From assembly GCF_048007105.1 (NCBI RefSeq), contig NZ_CP180352.1, positions 1,488,001 to 1,552,000 on the forward strand: DNA of 64,000 nt, given 5' to 3'. Numbering within the stretch: position 1 is the first letter of the stretch; the number at the start of each line of letters is the position of its first letter. The position numbers and the translations under genes were made by a program. Source of the stretch: Minwuia sp048007105. Its GTDB lineage: Bacteria > Pseudomonadota > Alphaproteobacteria > Minwuiales > Minwuiaceae. The notes under the pieces are model-generated. The model ran no database searches. It saw only the letters and a list, made by a program, of their open reading frames with translations, and was not told where the DNA came from. Shown piece by piece: positions 41,374 to 51,932 of the stretch.

Positions 41374-42078
41374 CTATCCCGCCGCGCGCTGATTGTGCCG
41401 GCGGGCAATGAAGTCCTTGGCCATCTCGACCGTCACCGCCGCATCGCGGCAGTAGGCGTCGGCGCCGATGGCGTCCGCGAACTCCTCGTTGAGCGGCGCA
41501 CCGCCCACCAGAACGATGTAATCGTCCCGGATGTTCCGTTCCTTCAGCGCCTCGATGACGACTTTCATGTAGGGCATCGTCGTCGTCAGCAGCGCCGACA
41601 TGCCGAGAATCTCAGGCTGGTGCTCTTCCAGCGCCTCGAGATAGTTCTCGACCGGGTTGTTGATGCCCAGATCGACGACTTCGAACCCGGCGCCTTCCAG
41701 CATCATGCCGACAAGGTTCTTGCCGATGTCGTGGATGTCGCCCTTCACCGTGCCGATGACCACCTTGCCCATCTTCGGCGCGCCGGTCTCGGCGAGCAGC
41801 GGGCGAAGGATGGTCATGCCGGCCTTCATGGCATTGGCGGACAGCAGCACTTCGGGCACGAACAGGATGCCATCCCGGAAGTCGATGCCGACGATGCGCA
41901 TGCCCTCGACCAGCGCCTTGGTCAGCACATCATAGGGCAACCAGCCGCGACCGAGCAGGATCTGGACGCCTTCCTCGATCTCTTCCTTCAGGCCGTCATA
42001 GAGGTCGTCCATCATCTGCTGGACGAGTTCCTCGTCATCCAGTTCGGACAGGACGATGTCTTCTTCTTCGTCGGCCAT
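41374..42078 (-). CDS. Corrinoid (B12-binding) methyl carrier protein
   Basis: A 234-residue protein of the MtbC/MttC/MtaC type. A helical cap domain (about 20-95) precedes the B12-binding domain, whose motif is GTVKGDIHDIGKN with the cobalt-ligating His116 (DxHxxG), and later GMSALLTTTMPYM and LVGGAPLNEEFADAIGAD. It would carry a methyl group from the MttB-like enzyme to a second methyltransferase. It is divergent from the mttB-like gene, with 242 bases between them. No reductive activase (RamA-like) is present in the window. Confidence 0.93.
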   Translation of the reverse strand: MADEEEDIVLSELDDEELVQQMMDDLYDGLKEEIEEGVQILLGRGWLPYDVLTKALVEGMRIVGIDFRDGILFVPEVLLSANAMKAGMTILRPLLAETGAPKMGKVVIGTVKGDIHDIGKNLVGMMLEGAGFEVVDLGINNPVENYLEALEEHQPEILGMSALLTTTMPYMKVVIEALKERNIRDDYIVLVGGAPLNEEFADAIGADAYCRDAAVTVEMAKDFIARRHNQRAAG

Positions 42079-42320
42079 CGGTCAGGTGCTCCCTGAATAC
42101 GCATCGGGCGCAGATCCCTCCGCGCCCCAACATGGTGCCAGATATCGCAGAAACCTGTGCAACCATGATCCGACGATTGCGACTCCGCCACGACGCAATT
42201 GCGACGGCGTCGGCGTTGTCCTGTTCCCGCCGCGGCCTTTGCGTGACGCAGCGGGACAAGCCCCGGCAATGACGGCAATCTAATTGACGGTCAGAACAGG
42301 GATGCCGTGGAGACGATCTG

Positions 42321-43880
42321 ATGAGCGGTGCGGACGAACAGGCAGGCCGGCGCCGCGGGCGGCGCGGCGGCGGCGGCGCGGAGGCCCGGCGTGGCGCCCG
42401 GCTCGGCGGCGCGATGGAAAGCTACCGTTTCATCACGCGGAAGCTGAAGCCCTACGAAGTGCTCTCCGACGAAGGCGTCGAGTTGATCGAGCACAATGCC
42501 GACCTGATCCTGGAAGAGATCGGCATCGAGTTCCGGGACGATCCTGAGGCGCTGGAGATGTGGCGCGACGCGGGCGCCGACATCGACGGCGTTCGGGTCC
42601 GGTTTCCGAAAGGTCTCTGCCGAGAGCTGATCAAGACGGCGCCGGCCCAGTTCACCCAGCACGCGCGCAACCCCGAACGCTCGGTCGAGATCGGCGGCGA
42701 CCACACGGTCTTCGCGCCGGTCTACGGTCCGCCCTTCGTCCGCGATCTGGACGGCGTACGGCGCTATGCGACGATCGAGGATTTCCGCAATTTCGTGAAG
42801 CTGGCCTACATGGCGCCGGCGATGCACCACTCGGGCGGCACCGTCTGCGAACCGGTCGACGTGCCGGTGAACAAGCGCCACCTGGACATGGTCTACAGCC
42901 ATATCCGCTACTCCGACAAACCCTTCATGGGCTCGGTGACGCATCCCGAACGCGCCGCGGATTCCATCGCCATGGCGAAGCTCGTCTTCGGCGACGACTT
43001 CGTCGACAACAACTGCGTCCTGATCAACCTGATCAACGCCAACTCGCCCATGGTCTTCGACGAAACCATGCTGGGGGCGCTGAAGACCTACGCCCGGGCC
43101 GGGCAGGCGACCGTGATCAGCCCCTTCATCCTGGCCGGCGCCATGGCCCCGGTGACGGCGGCCGGCGTACTGACCCAGACACTGGCCGAGGCGATGGCCG
43201 GCATGGCCTTCGCCCAGCTTTGCCGCCCCGGCGCGCCGGTTGTCTTCGGCAGCTTCGCCAGCTCGATCTCGATGCAGTCGGGCGCGCCGACCTTCGGCAC
43301 GCCGGAACCGGCGCTGGTGCTCTACGGCGCGGCGCATCTGGCGCGGCGGCTGGGCGTGCCGTTCCGCTCCGGCGGCGGCCTCTGCGGCTCCAAGGCGCCG
43401 GACGCGCAGGCGGCCTACGAGACGCTGTCGACGCTGAACCCGACCATGATGGCGGGCGTCAATTTCGTGCTGCATGCCGCCGGCTGGCTGGAAGGCGGGC
43501 TGGTGTCGTCCTACGAGAAGTTCGTCATGGACTGCGACCAGCTGGCCATGCTGCAGCGCTTCTCGCAGGGCTACGACCTCAGCGAGAACGGGCAGGCGCT
43601 GGACGCGATGCGCGAGGTCGGGCCCGGCAGCCACTATCTCGGTTGCGCCCACACCCAGGCGAACTTCCAGACCGCCTTCTACCGCTCGCCGCTGGCCGAC
43701 AACAATTCCTACGAGCAGTGGCTGGCCGAGGGCGAGAAGCGGATCGAGCAGCGCGCCAACGAGCTGGTCCGGAAGTGGCTGGCCGACTTCCAGGCGCCGC
43801 CGCTGGACCAGGGCATCGACGAGGCGCTGGGCGCCTTCATCCGCCAGAAGAAGGATTCGATGCCCGACGCCTTCACCTGA
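42321..43880 (+). CDS. Trimethylamine methyltransferase family protein (MttB-like, non-pyrrolysine)
   Basis: A 519-residue protein of the MttB superfamily. Recognisable parts include KPYEVLSDEGVELIEHNADLILEEIGIEF near residue 45, APVYGPPFVRDLDGVRRYATIEDF near 135, and the C-terminal PLADNNSYEQWLAEGEKRIEQRANELVRKWL. The frame contains no amber codon, so it lacks the pyrrolysine of true trimethylamine MttB. Such MttB-like proteins demethylate glycine betaine or related quaternary amines onto a corrinoid protein; the corrinoid gene is next to it. The N-terminal 30 residues are Gly/Arg-rich and the start could be later (MESYRF). Confidence 0.93.
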   Translation: MSGADEQAGRRRGRRGGGGAEARRGARLGGAMESYRFITRKLKPYEVLSDEGVELIEHNADLILEEIGIEFRDDPEALEMWRDAGADIDGVRVRFPKGLCRELIKTAPAQFTQHARNPERSVEIGGDHTVFAPVYGPPFVRDLDGVRRYATIEDFRNFVKLAYMAPAMHHSGGTVCEPVDVPVNKRHLDMVYSHIRYSDKPFMGSVTHPERAADSIAMAKLVFGDDFVDNNCVLINLINANSPMVFDETMLGALKTYARAGQATVISPFILAGAMAPVTAAGVLTQTLAEAMAGMAFAQLCRPGAPVVFGSFASSISMQSGAPTFGTPEPALVLYGAAHLARRLGVPFRSGGGLCGSKAPDAQAAYETLSTLNPTMMAGVNFVLHAAGWLEGGLVSSYEKFVMDCDQLAMLQRFSQGYDLSENGQALDAMREVGPGSHYLGCAHTQANFQTAFYRSPLADNNSYEQWLAEGEKRIEQRANELVRKWLADFQAPPLDQGIDEALGAFIRQKKDSMPDAFT

Positions 43881-44200
43881 AGGGGACACGCCGGGACGAC
43901 GGCGGCCGGGGCGGTGGATCGGCTCTACAACAAGGAAATGCGCGACGCGTTCGGATTCAAGGGACCGGACGACCGGTGAACCATGTCTGACGTATCCCGG
44001 GCTTGATCCGGAGTTCCCTCCCCCTCGATGGGGGAGGTCCCACAGCTGTGATTCGCGTGCAGATGCGAACGAAGCGGGATCGCCGGGCACCAGTGGCGGT
44101 CACCGGATGAGAACAGATTTGAATCTCTTTCCCGGAACAGACCGGAACCTTTGGCCAACACCATGCTGCGGCACGCGAATCGCCTGAGGGGTGATTCGCG
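43881..44200. other. Gap with an open frame after the mttB stop and a short hairpin repeat
   Basis: Directly after the TGA of the MttB-like gene the same frame stays open for 32 codons, ending MRDAFGFKGPDDR and a TGA at about 43977. It has no start of its own. A GC-rich palindrome, CCTCCCCC...GGGGGAGG, lies at about 44016-44040. No gene is supported. Confidence 0.4.
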
Positions 44201-45116
44201 TTACCCTGCGGCAACCTCGGCCGGCACAGATTCGATGCTGGAAACCGGCGCCCGGCCCACGAGCCACGGACGCTCGCCCTTGACGGTCGTCCGGTGCAGC
44301 AGGCGGCGATGGCCGTGATAGTCGTTCATGGCGTTGTGCTGGACGCAGCGGTTGTCCCACATGGTCAACGTGCCCGGCTGCCAGCGGACGCGGCAGGTGA
44401 AGTCGATCTTCGTCGCGTGGGCGTGCAGGAAGTCCAGCAGCGGTCGGCTCTCGGCCTCGGTCATGGCCTCGAAACGGATGGAATAGACCGGGTTGACGAA
44501 CAGCGCCTTGCTGGCCGGTCTCCGGCACGGTGCGGACCGCCGGATGCACCAGTTCGGCATGCGCTTCTTCCGTGTTGATGATTTTCATGGCCCGCTTTTC
44601 GGTGCCGAACAGCTTGTTGTCGACGCCGTAGGGGCGACGGGCCGAATGCACCACGTTCAGACCGTCCAGCAGGTCGCGCATGCCGGGCGAGAGCGTCTCG
44701 TAGGCGACATACATGTTGGCGAAGCAGGTATCGCCGCCATAGGGCGGGATTTCCTTGGCATGCAGGATGGTCGCCATGGGCGGCGTCTCCTGGAAGCTCC
44801 AGTCGGAATGCCAGCTGCCGCCGAAATTCTTGCCGTGCTCGCTCGCCTCCTTCAGCACCTCGATGACTTCCGGGTGCTCGGGCATGGTCTCGACATAGGG
44901 CTCGAAGCCGAATTCGCCGAAGGCGCGCGTGAAGCGCTTCTGGTCCTCGATCGACATCGGCTGGTCGCGGAAGACGATGACGCCGTGCTCGGCGAAGGCG
45001 GTCTTGACCTCGGCCAGAGCGGCATCGGTGAACGGCTTCGTCAGGTCGACGCCCTCGATCTCGGCGCCGAGCACGCCGGTGATCGGCTTGACGGTGATGT
45101 GGCTGTAGTCAGGCAT
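44201..45116 (-). pseudogene. TauD/TfdA-family dioxygenase, interrupted by one frameshift
   Basis: An Fe(II)/2-oxoglutarate dioxygenase of about 300 residues. The N-terminal frame (MPDYSHITVKPITGVLGAEIEGVDL...) carries SWHSDWSF with metal ligands His103 and Asp105, but then runs out of family sequence after AVRTVPETG. The C-terminal part (ALFVNPVYSIRFEAM ... CVQHNAMNDYHGHRRLLHRTTV), with the distal His and the 2-oxoglutarate Arg, continues in another frame from about 44513. Removing one base in the GGCC at 44513-44516 restores the family sequence. Either a pseudogene or a sequencing error. TauD-type enzymes release sulfite from taurine or act on similar substrates. Confidence 0.85.
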
Positions 45117-45241
45117 GGCAGGTCCTCCCGGCGCGCATTTTACCCGAATGGACGGGGGCGGAGCTATGCCGAGGTTAGCCATACTGGCTTGAAGATGACG
45201 ATTGACCGGTTTGCGCCACCTGGGCGCAAGCCATCAACGTC

Positions 45242-45263
45242 ATCCCGGCCCCCGAGCCGGGAT
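45242..45263. repeat. Short intergenic palindrome
   Basis: ATCCCGGC and GCCGGGAT pair with a 6-base loop. The wording GTCATCCCGGCCCCCGAGCCG is a common dispersed intergenic repeat in alphaproteobacteria as I recall. The rest of the gap 45117-45363 shows a second weaker GGCCCGGG element and nothing else. Confidence 0.5.
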
Positions 45264-45363
45264 CCGGTGCAGCGGTCAATCGTATGCGAAATCGGTTGAA
45301 GTCGCCGCCCCAAGGCCCGGGATCAGGTCCGGGGTGTCGACTGTGCGGCTGGCCAGTCCGGCC

Positions 45364-45756
45364 TTACGCCGTAACGGGCTTGCCGTCTTCGCCGATCTTG
45401 AAGCTCACGCTTTCGCCGCAGCCACAGCGGTCGGCCTCGTTGGGGTTGGCGAAGGTGAAGCCGGAGCGGAAGCGGGTCTCCTCGTAGTCCATCTCCGCGC
45501 CGAGCAGGAACATCGTCGCGGTCGGGTCGATGAAGACCTTCACGCCGTCGGCGTCGACCACTTCCTCGAACTTCTTCTGCTCGGTGGCGTATTCGACATT
45601 GTAGGTCATGCCGGAGCAGCCGCCGGACTTCACGCCGACGCGCACGCCCAGCGGGTTCTCGCCCTTCTTCTCGGCCCGCGCCATCAGCGCCTTGACCTGT
45701 TTCGTCGCACGGTCGCTGACCGTGAGGATCGGTTTGCCTCCAGGGGCGCCAAACAT
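45364..45756 (-). CDS. sufA: Iron-sulfur carrier of the HesB/IscA/SufA family
   Basis: A 130-residue A-type carrier. The three conserved cysteines are in VKSGGCSGMTYNVEYA (near residue 47) and DRCGCGESVSF (near 110-113). These proteins accept clusters from the SufBCD scaffold and hand them to targets. It is the last gene of the leftward suf cluster, 20 bases after the SufT-type gene. Distinguishing SufA from ErpA by sequence is uncertain; context favours SufA. Confidence 0.9.
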   Translation of the reverse strand: MFGAPGGKPILTVSDRATKQVKALMARAEKKGENPLGVRVGVKSGGCSGMTYNVEYATEQKKFEEVVDADGVKVFIDPTATMFLLGAEMDYEETRFRSGFTFANPNEADRCGCGESVSFKIGEDGKPVTA

Positions 45757-45775
45757 TCCGTCGCCTCCTTCTTTC

Positions 45776-46177
45776 CTAGAACATGTCCAGTTCGAGCCGG
45801 GCCTCGTCCGACATGCGGTCGGGCGTCCACGGCGGTTCGAAGACCAGCTGCACCATCACCTGTCCGGCGCCCTCGGTCCGGGCCACCGCGTCGGCGACCC
45901 ATTGCGGGATCTCCTCGGCCACGGGGCAGGCCGGCGCGGTCAGCGTCATGTCGATGTCGATGTCGCCGTTTTCCTTGCAGTCGAGCCTGTAGATGAGGCC
46001 GAGTTCGTAAATGTCCACCGGAATTTCCGGGTCGTAGACCGTCTTCAACTGGTGGACGACCTTCTCGCCGTCCACCTGGGTGAGCCCGTCCTGGCGCTCG
46101 CCGGCATAGGCGACGACGTCCTGGGGCGCCTCGCCCATCATGAAATGCTGCAGTCCCGGGGATCCGTTCATCGACAT
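45776..46177 (-). CDS. sufT: SufT-type (DUF59/MIP18) Fe-S assembly protein
   Basis: A 133-residue protein with the DUF59 core: VVHQLKTVYDPEIPVDIYELGLIYRLDCKENGDIDIDMTLTAPACPVAEEIP, with the conserved reactive Cys in APACPV, and ending VFEPPWTPDRMSDEARLELDMF. Family members assist cluster maturation and occur in suf operons of alphaproteobacteria. It lies between sufE and the A-type carrier gene, closely spaced. Confidence 0.92.
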   Translation of the reverse strand: MSMNGSPGLQHFMMGEAPQDVVAYAGERQDGLTQVDGEKVVHQLKTVYDPEIPVDIYELGLIYRLDCKENGDIDIDMTLTAPACPVAEEIPQWVADAVARTEGAGQVMVQLVFEPPWTPDRMSDEARLELDMF

Positions 46178-46183
46178 CTCGTT

Positions 46184-46609
46184 TCAGGCCTCGTTTTCCG
46201 CCGGGGCGCGCCCGGCCAGTTTCTGCATGTGCTTCAGCATCGCCATCATGCCCACCTGCCGCTGGAAGGTGAGCGCGCCGAGGTTGAGCCGGCGGACATC
46301 TTCGACGGAGAACTCCGCGATCTCCTGGCCGGTGAGCCCGGAGAAGGAGCGGGTCATCATGTGGACCAGCCCCTTCACGATGGCCGCTTCCGACGCACCC
46401 TTGAAGTAGTGCGCATCCCCTTGTTTGTCATGGACGATCCAGACCCTCGACATGCAACCATGCATCAGATTCTCGTCGGTCATCCATGCCTCGGGGAAGC
46501 CTTCCCTGTCCTGCGCCTTCGCCAGGTCGAGGATGTATTCGAAGCGCATGTCCTCGTCGTCCAGCGCGTCGAGCGTCTCGGCGAATTCCTCGTATTCCGC
46601 GCGCGCCAT
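46184..46609 (-). CDS. sufE: Cysteine desulfuration protein SufE
   Basis: A 141-residue protein from ATG 46609, chosen for the GGGAG ribosome site; ATG 46633 is an alternative. The catalytic Cys is in NLMHGCMSRVWIV near residue 50; it takes sulfur from SufS and passes it to SufB. It is separated from sufS by 184 bases that contain a palindromic repeat, so sufE-sufT-sufA may be expressed differently from sufBCDS. Confidence 0.92.
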   Translation of the reverse strand: MARAEYEEFAETLDALDDEDMRFEYILDLAKAQDREGFPEAWMTDENLMHGCMSRVWIVHDKQGDAHYFKGASEAAIVKGLVHMMTRSFSGLTGQEIAEFSVEDVRRLNLGALTFQRQVGMMAMLKHMQKLAGRAPAENEA

Positions 46610-46651
46610 CAGAAACGCTCCCGATTTGAACATGAAGCCGCGGCTGATGTT

Positions 46652-46766
46652 CCCTCCCCCTTGAGGGGGGAGGGCAAGGGTGGGGGTGAATCGGCGAAGC
46701 CGAAATGGCCTGCGGCCTCACCCCCCATCGACCGCTCCGCGGTCACTTCCCCCTCAAGGGGGGAAG
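46652..46766. repeat. Composite palindromic repeat between sufS and sufE
   Basis: Two GC-rich hairpins, CCCTCCCCC-TTGA-GGGGGGAGGG (46652-46674) and CTTCCCCC-TCAA-GGGGGGAAG (46746-46766), flank an inner inverted pair (GGGTGGGGGTGA and TCACCCCCCATC). It looks like a dispersed alphaproteobacterial intergenic repeat. It could stabilise the upstream mRNA end or cause partial termination. Confidence 0.75.
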
Positions 46767-46793
46767 GCAGTGTGGATCGCGTCCTGCAGCCCA

Positions 46794-48038
46794 TCAGGCC
46801 AGCATCCTCTTCGCCTTCTCGATGGCTTCGGCCAGCACGTCGACCTCGGCCAGCGTGTTGTACATGGCGAAACTGGCGCGGACCGTGCCGATGACGCCAA
46901 GGCGGTCCATCAGCGGTTCGGCGCAATGGTGGCCGACGCGGCAGGCGACGCCCTGGCGGTCCAGGATCGTCGCGACGTCCAGCGGGTGCGTCCCATCCAC
47001 CAGGAAGGAGACGATGGCCGCCTTGTCCGGCGCGGTGCCGATCAGCCGCACGCCCTCGATGGCCGAAAGGCGCTCGGTGGCGTAGTCCAGTACCGACTGC
47101 TCGTGCGCTCTGATGGCGTCGTGGCCTATGTCGGAAACGTAATCGATGGCCGCGGCCAGGCCGATGGTCTCGACAATGGCCGGCGTCCCGGCCTCGAAGC
47201 GGAAGGGCGGCTTCGCATAGGTCGTCTTCTCGAAGCTGACCTTGTCGATCATCTCGCCGCCGCCGAGGAAGGGCGGCATCGCTTCCAGCAGATCCAGCTT
47301 GCCGTAGAGGATGCCCAGGCCGCTGGGGCCGTAGAGCTTGTGCGCGGTGAAGCCGTAGAAATCGACGTCCAGATCGCGGACATCGACCGGGCCGTGCACG
47401 ATGCCCTGCGCACCGTCGATCATCACTTTCGCGCCGGCGTCATGGGCCAGCTTCACAACTTCCTTCGCCGGCACGCGGGTGCCGAGCACGTTGGAGCAGT
47501 GGGTGATGGAGACGAATTTCGTGCGGTCCGTCAGCTGTTCGGCGAAGCGCTCCAGCCGGAATGAGCCGTCATCCTCGATGGGCGCGATCTTCAGGTTCAC
47601 GCCGGTCGCTTCGGCCAGCATCTGCCAGGGCACGATGTTGGCGTGGTGTTCCATCTCCGAGATGATCACCTCGTCGCCGGCCTTCAGGAAGGCGCGGCCC
47701 CAGGCATGCGCCACCAGGTTGATCGACATGGTGACGTTGGCGGTGAAGATGATCTCTTCCGGGTGTTCGGCGTTCACGAACCTCTGGACGGTCTCGCGCG
47801 CCTTCTCGTGCTCGTCAGTGGTTGCCGCCGACATGTAGTGCGCGCCGCGGTGCACGTTGGAATACTGCCGCTCCATGCAGGCCGACATGGCGTCGATGAC
47901 CTGCCGCGGCTTCTGCGCGCTGGCGCCGGAGTCGAGGAACACCAGCGGCTTGCCGTAGACCTTTTCCGACAGGATCGGGAAGTCGCGGCGGACGGCGTCG
48001 ACGTCGTAGGCGGTGCTGTTCTTCAGCGTATCAGCCAC
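46794..48038 (-). CDS. sufS: Cysteine desulfurase SufS
   Basis: A 414-residue PLP enzyme that removes sulfur from cysteine. Seen are the cofactor Lys in DFYGFTAHKLYGPSGLG, the His in SEMEHHANIVPW, and the active-site Cys in ACRVGHHCAEPLMDRLG, with spacing of the SufS (group II) type. Start GTG 48038 overlaps the sufD stop by eight bases and has a GGAGGA ribosome site; the frame upstream has no family similarity. SufE should activate it. Confidence 0.94.
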   Translation of the reverse strand: MADTLKNSTAYDVDAVRRDFPILSEKVYGKPLVFLDSGASAQKPRQVIDAMSACMERQYSNVHRGAHYMSAATTDEHEKARETVQRFVNAEHPEEIIFTANVTMSINLVAHAWGRAFLKAGDEVIISEMEHHANIVPWQMLAEATGVNLKIAPIEDDGSFRLERFAEQLTDRTKFVSITHCSNVLGTRVPAKEVVKLAHDAGAKVMIDGAQGIVHGPVDVRDLDVDFYGFTAHKLYGPSGLGILYGKLDLLEAMPPFLGGGEMIDKVSFEKTTYAKPPFRFEAGTPAIVETIGLAAAIDYVSDIGHDAIRAHEQSVLDYATERLSAIEGVRLIGTAPDKAAIVSFLVDGTHPLDVATILDRQGVACRVGHHCAEPLMDRLGVIGTVRASFAMYNTLAEVDVLAEAIEKAKRMLA

Positions 48039-49227
48039 GGGCGCCGTCCTCCCGGTCCAGCTTCGCGTGCAAGCGGGCAATCAGAGCCTCCCGCAGGTCC
48101 TCGTTGCGGATGTCGTCGAAGATCTCGTCCAGGAAGGCCTGCACCAGCAGGGCGCGGGCGTCCTTGTCGGGGATGCCGCGGGCGCGGAGATAGAAAAGCT
48201 GATCTGCCTCGATCTCGCCCGCCGTCGCGCCGTGGCTGCACTTCACGTCGTCGGCGTAGATCTCTAGCGCGGGCTTGCTGTCGATCTCGGCCTTCGGACT
48301 GAGCAGCAGCGCCTTGTTCATCTGGTGACCGTCGGTCTTCTGTGCGTCGGGCCGGACCAGAACGCCGCCCTGAAAGACGCCGCGGGCGCTGTCGTCGAGT
48401 ACGCCCTTGTAGACTTCGTGGCTGGTCGTGCGCGGTACCGCATGATCGATGCGCGTCGTGTGGTCCAGATGCTGCTCATCAGCGCCCGCATAGGCGCCGA
48501 GTAGCCGCAGTTCCGCACCTTCTCCGGCGCAGGTGGCGTGGACCTCATCGCGGGCCAGCCGCGCGCCGAGCGACAGGATGAAGCGGTGATAGCTGGCGTC
48601 GCGGCCGAGCGTTGCGTCGAGATCGGCCAGATGGAAACCGGCCGCGCTCTCGTCCTGTACCTTGATGTGGCGCAGGCGCGCGTTCTGGCCAAGCGTCACG
48701 GTGACGGCCTGCGCGTTCAGATAACCGCCATCGCCCAGATGGCGCTCGATCAGCAGCGCTTCGGAATTCTCGCCCGCGTCGATGGCGACCGAGACATGCT
48801 GCGCCGGACCGGCCGATCCGTCGGAGAGAAAGACCAGTTCGACAGGCTTGTCGATGACCGCATTGCGCTCGATGGCCAGACCGAGCGCGCCGCCGGCGAG
48901 GGCTGCGACCATGTCGGCGACCGCAGAGCCTTCGCGCGGTTCGGTAGCTGTATCAGTACTGTTAACTGAAACGCCGTTAACGTCATGTGGCGCGCTTTCC
49001 AGCCGCCCGTTGCGGATGACGATCTGCGCCGCGCCTTCGGCCAGCGGAGCAGGCACGTCGAGCGGCTTCCCGGCTGTGCCGCCCTCCGCCAGAAACTTCT
49101 CCAGCGGGCGCAGGCTGGTGAACTTCCAGTCCTCCAGCTTAGGCGTCGGCAGGCCGCTCTGGCGCAGGCGCGCCGCCGCGGCGCTGTCGCCGGCGCCCTT
49201 CAGCAGGATATCCAGCGCGTCCGTCAT
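48031..49227 (-). CDS. sufD: SufD, Fe-S scaffold subunit
   Basis: A 398-residue protein with the SufB/SufD beta-helix core in the C-terminal half (VHATCAGEGAELRLLGAYAGADEQHLDHTTRIDHAVPRTTSHEVYKGVL) and KCSHGATAGEIEADQLFYLRARG near the end, which includes the conserved Cys-His pair of the SufB-SufD interface. It forms SufBC2D. Its ATG overlaps the sufC stop. Confidence 0.94.
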   Translation of the reverse strand: MTDALDILLKGAGDSAAAARLRQSGLPTPKLEDWKFTSLRPLEKFLAEGGTAGKPLDVPAPLAEGAAQIVIRNGRLESAPHDVNGVSVNSTDTATEPREGSAVADMVAALAGGALGLAIERNAVIDKPVELVFLSDGSAGPAQHVSVAIDAGENSEALLIERHLGDGGYLNAQAVTVTLGQNARLRHIKVQDESAAGFHLADLDATLGRDASYHRFILSLGARLARDEVHATCAGEGAELRLLGAYAGADEQHLDHTTRIDHAVPRTTSHEVYKGVLDDSARGVFQGGVLVRPDAQKTDGHQMNKALLLSPKAEIDSKPALEIYADDVKCSHGATAGEIEADQLFYLRARGIPDKDARALLVQAFLDEIFDDIRNEDLREALIARLHAKLDREDGARG

Positions 49228-49979
49228 CAGGCCGCCTTCTCGATCCCGAAGGCCGCGTAGCCCTTTTCCTCGAGTTCGAGGGCGAGGGTCTTGTCGCCGG
49301 ACTTCACGATCTTGCCGTCGGCCAGGATGTGCACCTTGTCGGGCACGATGTGATCGAGCAGGCGCTGGTAGTGGGTGATGACCAGCATGCCGCGCTCGGG
49401 ATTGCGCAGGGCGTTGACGCCGTCGGCCACGATCTTCAGCGCGTCGATGTCCAGGCCGGAATCGGTTTCGTCCAGAACGCAGAACTTCGGGTCCAGCACC
49501 GCCATCTGCAGCACTTCGTTCCGCTTCTTCTCGCCGCCGGAGAAGCCTACATTGACGGGACGCTTCAGCATCTCCGGATCGATCTTCAGGTCGGCAGCCT
49601 TTGCCTTGATCAGCTTCATGAACTCCAGCGCCGAGAGCTCCTCCTCGCCGCGCTGCTTCTTCACCGCGTTCACGGCCGTCTTCAGGAAGGTCATGGTGGC
49701 GACGCCCGGGATCTCGACCGGGTACTGGAAACCCAGGAACAGGCCGGCGGAGGCGCGCTCCTCCGGTGCCATGTCCAGCAGGTCGTGGCCGTTGAAGCTC
49801 GCCGAGCCCTCGGCGATCTCGTAGCCGTCGCGGCCGGCCAGCGCGTAGGACAGGGTCGACTTGCCCGCGCCATTGGGCCCCATGATGGCGTGCACCTCGC
49901 CGGCCGGCACTTCCAGGTCGATGCCCTTCAGGATGCGCTTGCCGTCGACATCGACATGCAGGTTCTCGATCTTCAGCAT
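49227..49979 (-). CDS. sufC: SufC, ATPase of the SufBCD complex
   Basis: A 250-residue ABC-type ATPase: Walker A GPNGAGKSTLSYALAG near residue 34-49, signature NVGFSGGEKKRNEVLQM near 150, Walker B CVLDETDSGLDIDAL near 170, and the switch His in LVITHYQRLLDHI. It powers conformational change in the SufB-SufD scaffold. It lies between sufB and sufD. Confidence 0.96.
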   Translation of the reverse strand: MLKIENLHVDVDGKRILKGIDLEVPAGEVHAIMGPNGAGKSTLSYALAGRDGYEIAEGSASFNGHDLLDMAPEERASAGLFLGFQYPVEIPGVATMTFLKTAVNAVKKQRGEEELSALEFMKLIKAKAADLKIDPEMLKRPVNVGFSGGEKKRNEVLQMAVLDPKFCVLDETDSGLDIDALKIVADGVNALRNPERGMLVITHYQRLLDHIVPDKVHILADGKIVKSGDKTLALELEEKGYAAFGIEKAA

Positions 49980-49989
49980 TGTGTCGTCC

Positions 49990-51458
<1,469 letters not shown>

Positions 51459-51459
<1 letters not shown>

Positions 51460-51911
51460 CAGGCGTGCTCCTCTGTCGCGAGTTCTTTCGGCGCCGGGAA
51501 TGTCATCGGCTGCAGGGCCATGTCGGCCAGGCTCACCCCCTCCAGCGCCGTGCGAATTGCACTGTTAACTTTATTCCAGTTACCACGCATGCCGCAGAGC
51601 GATTCAACGGTGCAGTTGTCGTCGGCCCCATCGACGCAGGCGGTCAGGGCGATCGGCCCTTCCAGCGCCTCGACCACCTCGGCGACGGAGATGTCGTCGG
51701 GCGCCCGGTCGATGACGTAGCCGCCATTGACGCCGCGGATGGAGGTCAGGAGGCCGCCGCGGGTCAGTTCCTTCAGCAGCTTCGCCACAGTCGGCTGGGC
51801 GACGCCGGTATCGTCGGCGATCTGGCTGGCGGCGAACACGCGGCCCGGTGTCTGACCCATGTGGACCATCATCACCACCGCGTAGTCGGTCATTTTGCTC
51901 AGCCGCATCAT
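51459..51911 (-). CDS. Rrf2/IscR-type regulator of the suf operon
   Basis: A 150-residue Rrf2-family protein. The winged helix is MRLSKMTDYAVVMMVHMG ... GVAQPTVAKLLKELTRGGLLTSIRGVNGGY. Three cysteines (TACVDGADDNC and SLCGM) match the cluster-binding region of IscR. Family members act as repressors or activators according to Fe-S cluster status. As the first gene of the suf operon it is likely autoregulated through the box at 51933-51957. Confidence 0.93.
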
Positions 51912-51932
51912 GGTGTTAAGAGTGACTCTCAG

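Noticed and set aside
42321..43880. Possible pyrrolysine-containing MttB
   Set aside because: The frame has no internal TAG codon, so the protein is the non-pyrrolysine MttB-like type.
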